A stretch of DNA of 64,000 bases from Pseudomonas sp. Irchel 3A7 (GTDB taxonomy: Bacteria; Pseudomonadota; Gammaproteobacteria; Pseudomonadales; Pseudomonadaceae): assembly GCF_900187565.1 (NCBI RefSeq), contig NZ_FYED01000002.1, forward strand, positions 243,193 to 307,192, given 5' to 3'. Position numbers and translations under genes: made by a program. Below the pieces are notes generated by a model, which was not told the DNA's origin, did not search any database, and was given only the letters and a program-made list of their open reading frames with translations. This document shows, one piece after another, positions 17,726 to 26,673 of the stretch (its first letter is position 1; each line of letters begins with the position of its first letter).

Positions 17726-17808
17726 ATCCGCCTCTCAATATGGATCCAACTCATCATTGATCAAACTAAAAGACTAGCAGCGCGCAGCAAATTTTCCCGA
17801 GCCGAGCG

Positions 17809-18654
17809 TCACTGCACCGCACTGCTCAAGCCATACAACTGCGGCCGCCGATCCCGGTGCAGGTCATTGCGCTCACTGATGCGCTTGTTACGCGCCTCGG
17901 CGAGGTTCAGCGTGGCCAGCAGAATCTGCTCGCCGCCCTGCTCCGCCGGCCCCGCCAACGGATAACCATCGGCATCGACGATCACCGAGCCCTGCACCCA
18001 GCCCACGCCGCGCTCATGTCCATAACGGTCACAGGCGGCGATGAACAAGCGGTTGACCGAAGCGTTGGCCTGCACCCGCAAGACCTCCGCCGGACGCTCG
18101 GTTTGCGGTCGCGGGCCATCGGGCCAGTTGACCGGCGCACAGATCAGGTCGGCGCCGGCAAGGGCCGGGAGACGCACCCACTCGGGGAACTCCAGGTCGT
18201 AGCAGATCAGCACGCCGATCCGCCCGTGGATCGTTTCGACCACCGGCGGCGCAGCATCCCCGGCGCTGAAGATGCCCTTTTCGCCATCCCACAGATGCGC
18301 CTTGCGGTACACCGCACGCAAGCCCCGGGCATCGATCAGTGCCGCGCTGTTGGCCAGTTCATCGTCGTCCAGCCGCTCACAGAAACCGCCCACCACGACC
18401 ACGTTCAATTCCCGAGCCAATGCCTGCCACAGGCTCAGGGTCGGGCCGTCACGGGTTTCACTCAGGGCCAGGGCTTCTTCGCGGTCGGCAAACAGGTAGC
18501 CGCTCTGCACCAGTTCCGGCAGTACCACGACCTGGGCGCCCTGCAGCGCCGCCGAGCGGATCGCCCGTTCGGTGAGGGTACGGTTGTAAGCGAGGTCGCC
18601 GATTTTCGGTGCCAGTTGGCAGCAGGCGACCAGGGTACTCTTGGCAATACTCAA
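17809..18654 (-). CDS. carbon-nitrogen hydrolase (nitrilase superfamily)
   Basis: A 281-residue amidase-type enzyme. The Glu-Lys-Cys triad is intact: Glu in VVLPELVQSG (about 47), Lys in YRKAHLWD (about 118) and Cys in LICYDLEFPEW (about 151). Translation appears to start at a TTG overlapping the permease stop codon (TTGA), with GGAG eight bases upstream, so it is translationally coupled to the NCS1 permease gene. No in-frame ATG lies near. The product likely hydrolyses the amide, carbamoyl or nitrile compound brought in by that permease. Exact substrate unknown. Confidence 0.87.
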   Translation of the reverse strand: MSIAKSTLVACCQLAPKIGDLAYNRTLTERAIRSAALQGAQVVVLPELVQSGYLFADREEALALSETRDGPTLSLWQALARELNVVVVGGFCERLDDDELANSAALIDARGLRAVYRKAHLWDGEKGIFSAGDAAPPVVETIHGRIGVLICYDLEFPEWVRLPALAGADLICAPVNWPDGPRPQTERPAEVLRVQANASVNRLFIAACDRYGHERGVGWVQGSVIVDADGYPLAGPAEQGGEQILLATLNLAEARNKRISERNDLHRDRRPQLYGLSSAVQ

Positions 18655-20150
18655 CGCACGGTCTCCGCGGATTGATGGGTCATGGCGACGATGTCGTCCT
18701 CGGTGATCGCGTCGATGACCCGGCGTTCGGCTTTCAAGTCCAGCGAACGGCTGAGGATGTAGTAAGTCAGGCCCGACACCACCAGCCCCACCAGCCAGGC
18801 GATGTCCACGCCTTCGAGCATCCGCGCCAGCGGGCCGACGAACACTTCCTTGCCGGCCGCGGCATCGTAGATGTAGAAGAACGGCACCATGGCGGCAAAG
18901 CCGATCAGGTAGGCGACGATGCCGCGAAATTGCCAGGCACCATAAATGCCCTTCGGCGTGAAGAAATGCGGGATCGCGTAGCGACCTTTGCGCACGAAGA
19001 AATAGTCCACCAGATTGACCGCGGTCCACGGCACGAGGAAGTACAGCAGCAACACCAGGAAGGTGTTCAACAGCGCGATGCCGTCACCCTTGATCGACAG
19101 CACGCAGGTCAACAGGATGAGGCTGATCACGCTGATCGACAGCACCCGGGCACGGGGTGTCGGGGTGATTTTTTTGATCGAGTCGACACCGGTGAGCAAG
19201 GTCAGCATGGCGCTGTAGGTGTTGAGCGCGATGATCGGCAGGAAGCCGGCCACCGATACCACCACCAGCAAATTGCCCAGCCCCGGAATCATCGAAGAGC
19301 CGACCTGATTCAACGCCACCAGCGCATCTGCCGCTTTCAGTTCCTGGGCCAGCCAGGCACCGAGGCCGATCATCCAGCTACCCGACAACGAGGCGCCGAT
19401 GAACACCGCCGCGATCAGTTTCGGCCGGCTGGTGTTTTTCGGCAGGTACCGGGAATAGTCGGATACGTAAGGCGCATAGGAAATGTTGTAGCTGGCGCCG
19501 ATGGCAAACAACGTGGCGAAGGCAATCCAGCTGAAGCCCAGATCAGTCGCCGGGGTGACGCCTTCGGAACCTGCGCCGAACATCAGGGCGATGGTGACCA
19601 GTGCATAGAGCGGCAAGGTCGCCAGCAACGCCCACTTGAAAGCCTTGTGCATCAGGTCGTGCCCGTAGATCGACAGCAACGCACCGATCAGCACCACGAC
19701 CACGGCGACAATGGTCGGATCAACGCCAAACACATGCTCAAGCCCGTTCATGATCAACGAGATGTTCACCACGTTGAACCCGACGAACACAAACATCGTC
19801 GCCATCAACGCCAGGATCACCCCGCGATAGCCGAACTGGGCGCGGGACTGGATCATTTGCGGCAGGCCCATTTCCGGACCTTGTGAGCCGTGGAACGCCA
19901 TGAAGACAGTGCCGAACATGATGCCCAGCGCACCGGCCAGCAGGGTCCACAGCGCCGACAAGCCAAGGCTTGGCCCGACGAAACCGATGGAGATGGTGAA
20001 GAAGTGGAAATTGCCGAGAAACCAGAACGGCCCCTGGCTACTGAGTTTGGCGTGACGTTCGTTTTCCGGGATGTAGTCGATCGAGTGGCCTTCGATGGCC
20101 AACCCGCTGCCAGCCTCGGCGGCGTGCGCGGAAAGTGGGGACCCTGACAT
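18651..20150 (-). CDS. NCS1-family (purine-cytosine permease type) transporter
   Basis: A 499-residue inner-membrane permease, strikingly similar to the one at 2074-3642: both have GHSID(F/Y)IPENER, KLSSQGPFWFLGNF, a GFVGPS(V/L)GL stretch, GIMFGT(L/V)FMAFHGSQGP and GLPQMIQSRAQFGYRGV. About twelve hydrophobic segments. ATG 20150 is favoured over the longer open frame because AGGA lies eight bases upstream and the extra residues are atypical. It is co-transcribed with the overlapping carbon-nitrogen hydrolase gene and divergent from a LysR gene. It likely imports the hydrolase's substrate. Confidence 0.9.
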   Translation of the reverse strand: MSGSPLSAHAAEAGSGLAIEGHSIDYIPENERHAKLSSQGPFWFLGNFHFFTISIGFVGPSLGLSALWTLLAGALGIMFGTVFMAFHGSQGPEMGLPQMIQSRAQFGYRGVILALMATMFVFVGFNVVNISLIMNGLEHVFGVDPTIVAVVVVLIGALLSIYGHDLMHKAFKWALLATLPLYALVTIALMFGAGSEGVTPATDLGFSWIAFATLFAIGASYNISYAPYVSDYSRYLPKNTSRPKLIAAVFIGASLSGSWMIGLGAWLAQELKAADALVALNQVGSSMIPGLGNLLVVVSVAGFLPIIALNTYSAMLTLLTGVDSIKKITPTPRARVLSISVISLILLTCVLSIKGDGIALLNTFLVLLLYFLVPWTAVNLVDYFFVRKGRYAIPHFFTPKGIYGAWQFRGIVAYLIGFAAMVPFFYIYDAAAGKEVFVGPLARMLEGVDIAWLVGLVVSGLTYYILSRSLDLKAERRVIDAITEDDIVAMTHQSAETVR

Positions 20151-20308
20151 ACGATGGTTCCTATGCAGATGATTGTTTTTGTTGTGGGTGCAGAGGCCGG
20201 TACAACATCCAGATCCGGTGAAACGCCAGAAAAAGCTGACGATGCCCCTGGTTTCCCTGCAATGTATGGCGAAGGCCTGTTCGGTAAAATATTGCAAACA
20301 CACTGTTC

Positions 20309-20328
20309 ACATAGATCTGTATCTATGT
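20309..20328. promoter_or_regulatory. candidate LysR operator palindrome
   Basis: ACATAGAT-CTGT-ATCTATGT has perfect 8-base arms around a 4-base spacer. It lies 21 bases before the LysR ATG in the divergent LysR/permease region, where an autoregulatory LysR site is expected. Confidence 0.6.
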
Positions 20329-20349
20329 AATCGACTGTCGGGAGCCCCC

Positions 20350-21252
20350 ATGCTGGGAACTGTAACGGAGCTGGATTTGCGCTTGATCCGGGTATTTCTC
20401 ACGGTCGTCGAGGCCGGCGGGATTTCGGCGGCGCAAACCGCCCTCAATACCACGCAGCCGACCATCAGCGCGCAGCTGGCGACGCTGGAGGCACGGGTAG
20501 GGTTTCGTTTGTGCGAACGCGGTCGCGGCGGTTTTTCGGTGACGCCCAAGGGTGGCCAGTTCGTCGAGGCCGCACGGCGCCTGCTGGCGGCAGCCGAGGG
20601 CTTTCGGGTCGAAGTCCAGCACATCAACCGCAAGGTCTCGGGCAACATCAACATCGGCCTGCTGGGGCAGATCGATCCGGTGGCGAACAAGAAAATCGGC
20701 TTGGCCATCGCACGTTTGCGGGCTCGGCATGAAGGCCTGTACTTCCATTTCACCGAATTGTCGTCGTCGCTGCTGGAAGAGAAAATCATCAACAGCCATA
20801 TCGATCTGGCGATCGGGTATTTCTGGCACCGCTTGCCAAATATCGATTACTTCCCGTTGTTCCAGGAAACCCAGATCGCCTATTGCGCGCCGTCACACCC
20901 GTTGTTCGAGCAAGTGGGGGCACTGACCCGCGAGGATGTCAGCCACTACGACTGGGTCTGGCCGAGCCACCCGTTGCCGGAAATGCCGGCGCCGACGTCA
21001 ATCGAACGCCTGACCGTACTCACCGACAGCATGGACGGCGCTGCCCTGCTCATCCTGTCGGGTCAACACCTGGGTTTCCTGCCGCAGCACTATGCAGCCC
21101 GGCATGAACAGCTGGGGCAGTTGCATCCGCTCAATCCCGAGTTGCTGCGCTATGAGGTGGGCTTTCACGCAGCGGTGCGGCACTCGGCGCGGCAGCGGGA
21201 TCTGGTCAGTGCTTTTTTGAATGAGTTGATCGACATCTTCGGCTCGCCTTGA
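20350..21252 (+). CDS. LysR-family transcriptional regulator
   Basis: A 300-residue LysR-type regulator with an N-terminal winged helix (ISAAQTALNTTQPTISAQ, residues about 23-40) and a C-terminal effector-binding domain. GGGAG lies just before the ATG at 20350; the longer open frame starting at 20173 crosses the promoter and operator. It is divergent from the permease / carbon-nitrogen hydrolase pair and probably controls it. It resembles the LysR at 6495-7418 in both domains (for example RVF.T.V..GG.SAAQ.ALN and ALLILSGQHLGFLP versus AILIISGAYLGFLP). Confidence 0.92.
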   Translation: MLGTVTELDLRLIRVFLTVVEAGGISAAQTALNTTQPTISAQLATLEARVGFRLCERGRGGFSVTPKGGQFVEAARRLLAAAEGFRVEVQHINRKVSGNINIGLLGQIDPVANKKIGLAIARLRARHEGLYFHFTELSSSLLEEKIINSHIDLAIGYFWHRLPNIDYFPLFQETQIAYCAPSHPLFEQVGALTREDVSHYDWVWPSHPLPEMPAPTSIERLTVLTDSMDGAALLILSGQHLGFLPQHYAARHEQLGQLHPLNPELLRYEVGFHAAVRHSARQRDLVSAFLNELIDIFGSP

Positions 21253-21264
21253 ACACACAACTCA

Positions 21265-21354
21265 TGTGGGAGCGAGCCTGCTCGCGAAAGCGGTCTTTCA
21301 ATCACATTGATGTTGGCTGACACGCCGTCTTCGCGAGCAGGCTCGCTCCCACAG
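21265..21354. repeat. BIME
   Basis: Inverted cores TGTGGGAGCGAGCCTGCTCG and GCGAGCAGGCTCGCTCCCAC around a spacer with ATCACATTGATGTTGGCTGA. It lies between the LysR gene and the convergent cysteine hydrolase gene. Confidence 0.92.
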
Positions 21355-21368
21355 GGATTGCGGTGGTT

Positions 21369-21902
21369 TCAGAATTGGACGTCTTTGGCCGGGATCACGT
21401 CAATTCTGGCCACCGAACCACTCAGGTCCGCCCAATCCTTGTTGTGCTCGGCAATGATGTCTTCGGCAGTCACATTGCCATTGTCGACGGTGGAATGCGC
21501 GTCGGCGGCCAGCACCACGTCGTAACCCAGTTGATGCGCCTGACGCACGGTGGCGTTCACGCAGTAATCGGTTTGCAGACCACAGATGACCAGGCGTTCG
21601 AAGTCTTGCACGGGTACCAGGTTCTGCAGGTTGGTCTGATAGAACGAATCACCGGTGGTTTTACGTACGCGATGATCGTCCGGTGAGGTTTGCAGCCCTT
21701 CGGCCAGTTGCCAGCCGGGGGCACCGTGTTTCAACAGATCGCCCTCTTCTTCGTGCTGGATCAGCACCACCGGAACCCCGGCTTTTCTCGCCCGGGCACT
21801 GAGGCCGTTGATGGTGTCGATGACGCGCCTGATCTCGAAGCACTCGTATTCGCCGGAACACAGGGCCTGCTGAACGTCGATGATTAACAGTGCGGTGGTC
21901 AT
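21369..21902 (-). CDS. isochorismatase-like cysteine hydrolase
   Basis: A 177-residue soluble hydrolase of the isochorismatase/nicotinamidase superfamily. The expected triad is present: Asp in LLIIDVQ (residue 9), Lys in VRKTTGDSF (about 81) and Cys in GLQTDYCVNAT (about 114), preceded by the usual cis-peptide region. AAGGAAGG precedes the ATG. It starts 69 bp downstream of the gamma-glutamyltransferase stop on the same strand and may be co-transcribed with it. The family hydrolyses amides, carbamates or vinyl ethers; the substrate here is not known. Confidence 0.88.
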   Translation of the reverse strand: MTTALLIIDVQQALCSGEYECFEIRRVIDTINGLSARARKAGVPVVLIQHEEEGDLLKHGAPGWQLAEGLQTSPDDHRVRKTTGDSFYQTNLQNLVPVQDFERLVICGLQTDYCVNATVRQAHQLGYDVVLAADAHSTVDNGNVTAEDIIAEHNKDWADLSGSVARIDVIPAKDVQF

Positions 21903-21971
21903 GATGCCTTCCTTGATGAGTTGAAAAACCAGGGGACAAACATAAGTCTGCCCCCCTTTCAAACACAACCG

Positions 21972-23699
21972 TCAGTAACCCAGCGACAACCCGGTGTTGC
22001 GCCGTGGATCGTTGGCGCCGTAGAAGCGGTTCTTGCCCACGGGTTTGCCCTCCAGCGACGGAGCCCCGACGAGGATCGCCGCCAGGTGGTTGGCGTCCTG
22101 GGGACCGGCAAACTTGTGGCCCCAGCTTTCGAGAAGCTTCACCGTGTCCGGGCTGGTAGTAAAGTTCTCCAGGTTGGTTTCCTCGGGCAGCCATTGCTGG
22201 TGGAAACGCGGCGCATCGACCGCTTCCTGAATGTTCATGCCGTAGTCGATCACGTTGAGCATGGTCAGCAAGGTCGCGGTGATGATGCGGCTGCCGCCGG
22301 GCGTGCCGACGACCATCACCACTTTGCCGTCCTTGGTGACGATGGTCGGGCTCATGGACGACAGCGGCGCCTTGCCGGGGGCGATGGCGTTGGCTTCGCC
22401 CTGCACCAGGCCATACATGTTCGGCACGCCGACTTTCGAGGTGAAGTCGTCCATCTCATCGTTGAGGATGACCCCGGTCTTGCTGGCCATGACCCCGGCA
22501 CCGAACCAGTCGTTGAGGGTGTAGGTCACCGACACCGCATTGCCCCATTTGTCGACGATGGAGTAATGGGTGGTGTTGCTGCCTTCATGGGGCGCCACGC
22601 CAGGCTTGAGATCCTTGGAGACGCCGGCCTTTTGCGGCTGGATGGCTTGGCGCAGTTGGGTGGCGTAGTTTTTGTCGAGCAGGTGGGCAATCGGGTTTTT
22701 CACGAAGTCCGGATCGCCCAGGTAGCTGTTGCGATCGACATAGGCGTGACGCATCGCTTCGATCTGGTAGTGCATACCCTGGGCCGAGTGATAGCCCAGA
22801 TCCTTCATCGGATAGCCTTCGAGGATGTTCAGGATCTGGCAGATCACCACGCCGCCGGAACTCGGTGGGGGTGCCGAAACCACGTGGTAGCCGCGGTAGT
22901 CGCATTCGATCGGCGCCAGTTCACGGGTCTTGTACTTGTCGAGGTCGGCCTGGCTGATGATGCCCTTGTTGGCCTGGCTGGAGGTGACGATGGCGTCAGC
23001 CACCCAGCCTTTGTAGAAACCGTCGCTGCCTTTCTCGGAAATTTCCCGCAGGGTTTTGCCGAGGTCTTTCTGCACCAGTTTCTGCCCGACCTGCATCGGT
23101 TCGCCGTTGCTCAGGAAGATCGAGCCGGAATCCTTCATGTCCTTCTTGAACACGTCGGTGGCGTACTCCAGCAACTCGACATCGCCCTGCTCCAGCACGA
23201 AACCGTCCTCGGCGAGCTTGATGGCCGGGGCGATGACTTCCTTGCGGGGCTTGGTGCCGTATTTGCTCAGGGCCAGTTCCATGCCGGAGACGGTGCCCGG
23301 CACGCCGACGGCCAGGTGACCGCGGGTGCTCAAGTCCGGAATGACATTGCCCGCCTTGTCGAGGTACATGTCGGCAGTGGCCGCCAGCGGAGCTTTTTCG
23401 CGGAAATCGAGGAAGGTCTTGCGGCCATCGGCCAGCTGAATGGTCATGAAACCGCCGCCGCCCAGGTTGCCCGCCGCGGGATACACCACCGCCAGCGCAT
23501 ACCCCACCGCGACCGCGGCATCGACGGCGTTGCCGCCGTTCTTCAGCACATCCACACCCACGTGACTGGCCAGATGCTGCGCGGTGACCACCATGCCGTT
23601 TTCGGCCGCGACCGGCGCCACGGAGGCTGCGTGGGCCATGAGGCAGCTGAGCGCCAATGAGGTCGCGATCAGCGATTTGGCAAAAGGTTCGTACTTCAT
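21972..23699 (-). CDS. ggt: gamma-glutamyltransferase
   Basis: A 575-residue periplasmic enzyme that cleaves or transfers the gamma-glutamyl group of glutathione and related peptides. A signal peptide is clear (MKYEPFAKSLIATSLALSC, cleavage near AHA-A). The precursor self-cleaves before the conserved Thr in EGSNTTHYSIVD (about residue 377), giving large and small subunits. Other family stretches are GGNAVDAAVA, GNLGGGGFM, PPPSSGGV, SSMSPTIV and GTPGGSRI. Length is normal. It diverges from the alkylguanine transferase gene. Confidence 0.95.
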   Translation of the reverse strand: MKYEPFAKSLIATSLALSCLMAHAASVAPVAAENGMVVTAQHLASHVGVDVLKNGGNAVDAAVAVGYALAVVYPAAGNLGGGGFMTIQLADGRKTFLDFREKAPLAATADMYLDKAGNVIPDLSTRGHLAVGVPGTVSGMELALSKYGTKPRKEVIAPAIKLAEDGFVLEQGDVELLEYATDVFKKDMKDSGSIFLSNGEPMQVGQKLVQKDLGKTLREISEKGSDGFYKGWVADAIVTSSQANKGIISQADLDKYKTRELAPIECDYRGYHVVSAPPPSSGGVVICQILNILEGYPMKDLGYHSAQGMHYQIEAMRHAYVDRNSYLGDPDFVKNPIAHLLDKNYATQLRQAIQPQKAGVSKDLKPGVAPHEGSNTTHYSIVDKWGNAVSVTYTLNDWFGAGVMASKTGVILNDEMDDFTSKVGVPNMYGLVQGEANAIAPGKAPLSSMSPTIVTKDGKVVMVVGTPGGSRIITATLLTMLNVIDYGMNIQEAVDAPRFHQQWLPEETNLENFTTSPDTVKLLESWGHKFAGPQDANHLAAILVGAPSLEGKPVGKNRFYGANDPRRNTGLSLGY

Positions 23700-23834
23700 G
23701 AGTCAGTCTCTTTTTGTTTTTAAGTAGGAAAACGCATCAAGAGCAGTACGCAGTATGGTCGGGATTGCGTATTGCGCCTCCCCGGCGAGGCAGTATGCTT
23801 AACGCCTGTTCAGCACATCGGCGAAGTCTGCGGC

Positions 23835-24356
23835 ATGACCTATACGTACCTCACCCTCGCGTCACCGGTCGGCGAATTGAAGCTGGTGGCGAACGGTTCA
23901 CGACTGGCGGCCATCCTCTGGGAAAACGACAAACCCGGCCGGGTGCGCCTCGGTCCGATGAGCGAAGCGCCGGACAACCCGATCCTGATGCGCACCGCCC
24001 GGCAACTGCGCGAATACTTCGCCGGCACGCGCCAGCGTTTCGAACTGGAGCTGGATTTTGCCGGAACGGAATTTCAGAAGAAGGTCTGGGCAGCGTTGCT
24101 GACCATTCCATTCGGCGAGACCCGCAGCTACAGCCAGATCGCCGAACAGATCGGCAACCCGAGCGCGGTGCGGGCGGTGGGTGCGGCGAATGGTAAAAAT
24201 CCGATCTCGATCATTGCGCCGTGTCATCGGGTGATTGGTGCGTCGGGGAAACTGACGGGGTTTGCCGGTGGGCTGGAGGCGAAGGAGATGTTGCTGACGC
24301 TGGAAGGATGCGAGTGGACAGACGCCGGCAGGATGAATGACTTGTTTTCGACCTGA
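23835..24356 (+). CDS. ogt: methylated-DNA--protein-cysteine methyltransferase (Ogt type)
   Basis: A 173-residue suicide repair protein that removes O6-alkyl groups from guanine. The alkyl acceptor is Cys130 in IIAPCHRVIG; the helix-turn-helix stretch TRSYSQIAEQIGNPSAVRAV and the preceding FGETRSYS are also typical. There is no Ada-type regulatory N-terminal domain, so this is the Ogt form. The ATG at 23835 matches the usual N-terminus; the upstream ribosome site is weak. It diverges from ggt. Confidence 0.93.
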   Translation: MTYTYLTLASPVGELKLVANGSRLAAILWENDKPGRVRLGPMSEAPDNPILMRTARQLREYFAGTRQRFELELDFAGTEFQKKVWAALLTIPFGETRSYSQIAEQIGNPSAVRAVGAANGKNPISIIAPCHRVIGASGKLTGFAGGLEAKEMLLTLEGCEWTDAGRMNDLFST

Positions 24357-24389
24357 CCGGCCCCTTGAGGTGAGTAATGCTATTCAATT

Positions 24390-24512
24390 TGTGGCGAGGG
24401 GATTTATCCCCGTTCGGCTGCGAAGCAGTCGCAAATCCAGACAACTCAATTTGTTTGAACGGACGCTGGGGGGCCGCTTCGCAGCCCAACGGGGATAAAT
24501 CCCCTCACCACA
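24390..24512. repeat. long inverted repeat, GGGGATTTATCCCC type
   Basis: TGTGGCGAGGGGATTTATCC at the left and GGGATAAATCCCCTCACCAC at the right, with inner arms TTCGGCTGCGAAGCAGTCGC and CCGCTTCGCAGCCCAACGG. The same element occurs at 54703-54835. It is distinct from the REP family and sits between the ogt and nudK genes. Confidence 0.9.
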
Positions 24513-24526
24513 GGACGGAGTATGAC

Positions 24527-25117
24527 TTAGCTCGCAAAGATGTTTTTCATCGAGGCGTATTGCAGCAGCATGATGGTCTTCGCGTCGCAGATCTCCCCGC
24601 GATAGAAAGCTTCCAGCGCTTTATCGAACGACCACTCCAGCACTTCCAGTTCTTCGGTTTCCTCCTCCAGTCCGCCACCATCACTGACCTTTGAAGTCGC
24701 ATCATATTCAGCGATGAAGAAGTGCAGTTTCTCCGTCACCGAGCCTGGGCTCATGTAAGACTCGAACACTTTCTGCACATGGTGTACGCGATAGCCGGTT
24801 TCCTCTTCGGCTTCGGCGCGGATGCGCTCTTCGGGCGCAGCACCGTCGAGCAATCCAGCCGCCACTTCGATCAGCAAGCCGTCATGCCCGTTGACGAACA
24901 CCGGCAGGCGGAATTGCCGGGTCAGTACCACGGTTTTCCTTGCGCGGTTGTACAAGAGAATCGCCGCGCCGTTGCCACGGTCGTAGACTTCCCGGGTCTG
25001 GCGTTGCCATTCACCATTATTGCGTTGGTAATCGAAAGTGATTTTTTTCAGCAGGTACCAGTCGTGGGACAACACCTGGGACTCGAGGATGTTGACCCGC
25101 TCGGCTGTGTTGGACAT
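24527..25117 (-). CDS. nudK: NudK-type Nudix hydrolase (GDP-mannose pyrophosphatase)
   Basis: A 196-residue Nudix enzyme that hydrolyses GDP-mannose to GMP and mannose-1-phosphate in the E. coli homologue. The Nudix box reads GLLDGAAPEERIRAEAEEET, with the NudK-style spacing and following GY. TREVYDRGNGAAILLYN and VVLTRQFRLP are typical of the ADP-ribose/GDP-mannose branch. The gene is monocistronic between a repeat and the hemerythrin gene. Confidence 0.88.
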   Translation of the reverse strand: MSNTAERVNILESQVLSHDWYLLKKITFDYQRNNGEWQRQTREVYDRGNGAAILLYNRARKTVVLTRQFRLPVFVNGHDGLLIEVAAGLLDGAAPEERIRAEAEEETGYRVHHVQKVFESYMSPGSVTEKLHFFIAEYDATSKVSDGGGLEEETEELEVLEWSFDKALEAFYRGEICDAKTIMLLQYASMKNIFAS

Positions 25118-25181
25118 GAAAACGCATCCTGTTTTTTCAGTGAATCGACATCTTAGGTGAAAACGCCCGGCGCTGGCCTCC

Positions 25182-25619
25182 TCAAGTAAGCTGCGCCTTG
25201 TATTCCTTCACATACTGGTTCGCCAGCGTCTCCTTCTGCTTGTCGTCGAGCAACTTGCCGGCCATCTGGAAGAACTTCTGCTCTTCCTCCTCGAGGTGAT
25301 GGTGGACCTTTTCGGATAGTTTTTTCGCCGTCGCCAACCACGCCGGGCTGGACATCTCGGTCTCGTCCAGCTCTTCCATCATTTCATCCATTTCGTGATG
25401 CTCGGCGATCGCATGGCGGCTGAGGTCGACGCCGTTGTCGAACTCCATCAGCGGGATGTAGAAATGCCGTTCCTCAGCGGTTTCGTGAGCCTGCAGTTCG
25501 GACTTCAGCTGTTTGTAAGCCTCGACCCGCTCCGGGGTGTCGCCGCTGGTCTTGATCAGTGCTTTGGCATAGGTACGTTGGCGCTCGTGGCTTTCGCGCA
25601 AGGCTTCGAAAATATTCAC
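25182..25619 (-). CDS. hemerythrin-domain protein (HHE)
   Basis: A 145-residue helical cytoplasmic protein of the hemerythrin HHE family, which binds a di-iron site. Histidine and glutamate ligands are visible in RESHERQR (residues about 8-15), HETAEERHFY, HAIAEHHEMDE and VHHHLEEEEQKFF. The family is linked to O2, NO or oxidative-stress responses; the role here is not known. The lysine-rich tail (ANQYVKEYKAQ) is common in Pseudomonas members. Confidence 0.87.
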   Translation of the reverse strand: MNIFEALRESHERQRTYAKALIKTSGDTPERVEAYKQLKSELQAHETAEERHFYIPLMEFDNGVDLSRHAIAEHHEMDEMMEELDETEMSSPAWLATAKKLSEKVHHHLEEEEQKFFQMAGKLLDDKQKETLANQYVKEYKAQLT

Positions 25620-25764
25620 GGAGTGTCCTCATCGGCCGCGTTCTGGAATGACGCTTCTTGAGGCTAGACATCCGCGCGCAGGCGACGGTTCCACTTCTAC
25701 CGGGGGGATGGATCAATCGCCATGACCAAGATAGGCTGCGACCTCACTGCATAAGGATATAGTC

Positions 25765-26199
25765 ATGACCTTGCGTATCGAGCTGACACAAAGCCCCACG
25801 AATGAAGAACGCGAGGCGATCCTGGCCCCGTTGCGTGACTACAACACCTTGCAGGCGGGACCGGGGAACTCCGAATTGATCGCGCTGCTGGTCCGTGGTG
25901 AAAACGACGAAATTCTCGGCGGACTCTACGCGCGCATGCTTTATCAGTGGCTGTTCATCGAACTGCTGTCGGTACCGGAACAGGCGCGTGGACAAGGTAT
26001 GGGTTCGAAGCTGATGCAGATGGCCGAAGACCTGGCGCGGGAAAAGGGCTGCGTTGGGGTCTGGCTCGACACCTTCGACTTCCAGGCACCGGAGTTCTAC
26101 AAGAAGCACGGCTATAGCGAGCTGGGCCAGATCGTCGACTACCCGCCGGGGCACAAGCGCGTCTTCTTCCAGAAGCGCCTGTCTGATCACAACAAATAA
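25765..26199 (+). CDS. GNAT-family N-acetyltransferase
   Basis: A 144-residue acetyltransferase of the GNAT fold. The acetyl-CoA loop is ARGQGMGSKLM near residue 75, followed by GVWLDTFDFQAPEFYKKHGY, a stretch common in small antibiotic- or peptide-type GNATs. AAGGA lies eight bases before the ATG. It is flanked by the hemerythrin and lipoprotein genes, with no obvious operon partner. Substrate unknown. Confidence 0.87.
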   Translation: MTLRIELTQSPTNEEREAILAPLRDYNTLQAGPGNSELIALLVRGENDEILGGLYARMLYQWLFIELLSVPEQARGQGMGSKLMQMAEDLAREKGCVGVWLDTFDFQAPEFYKKHGYSELGQIVDYPPGHKRVFFQKRLSDHNK

Positions 26200-26230
26200 A
26201 ACTGTGGGAGGTATTACTCTAGCGTTTAGA

Positions 26231-26581
26231 TCACAGGCACGTTGCCAACGCCGCCAACCGGCGTTTGGCGACGAAGTCATCCTGCTGCGCGTAATAACTC
26301 AGCACCGTGCCTGACGCATCGGTGGTCACGTCCACGAAGGACTCCGCCGAACGCGTGTACACGGTCGTGCCACCCTTCTCGCCTGGCTGCAGATAGCCGC
26401 TGGCATCGACACCGAACACCGCTTCGTCCTGCCAGGAAAACTGCACGCACTGGGCCACGACTTTTTCCGGCTTGTCCGAGTTCAGGGTCTTGTACGGGGG
26501 TTTGCTGCGGGCGTCGCTCATCACCGAGCCCGCGCACCCGGCCAGCATTGTCACGGCCAGCGCCACCATCAGAATTCGCAT
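26231..26581 (-). CDS. small putative lipoprotein of unknown function
   Basis: A 116-residue protein with a lipoprotein signal: a short hydrophobic stretch ending in the lipobox MLAGC (Cys16). The mature part contains VVAQCVQFSW, EKGGTTVYTRS, VDVTTDASGTVLSYY and a C-terminal Cys. I recognise no named domain. It is probably anchored to the inner or outer membrane. It converges with the GNAT gene and diverges from the DUF6388-like gene. Confidence 0.72.
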   Translation of the reverse strand: MRILMVALAVTMLAGCAGSVMSDARSKPPYKTLNSDKPEKVVAQCVQFSWQDEAVFGVDASGYLQPGEKGGTTVYTRSAESFVDVTTDASGTVLSYYAQQDDFVAKRRLAALATCL

Positions 26582-26673
26582 TGCAGTCGCTCATCAGGAA
26601 AAAGCGGACTTTATCACTGTGGCAGGGCTTACCGATCTGCTTTACTGCATTTACATCTATCGAAGGAGCGACC

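Noticed and set aside
17809..19029. 406-codon reading of the carbon-nitrogen hydrolase frame
   Set aside because: The first 125 codons lie inside the permease gene in another frame and are unlike the family; the TTG at 18654 is a better start.
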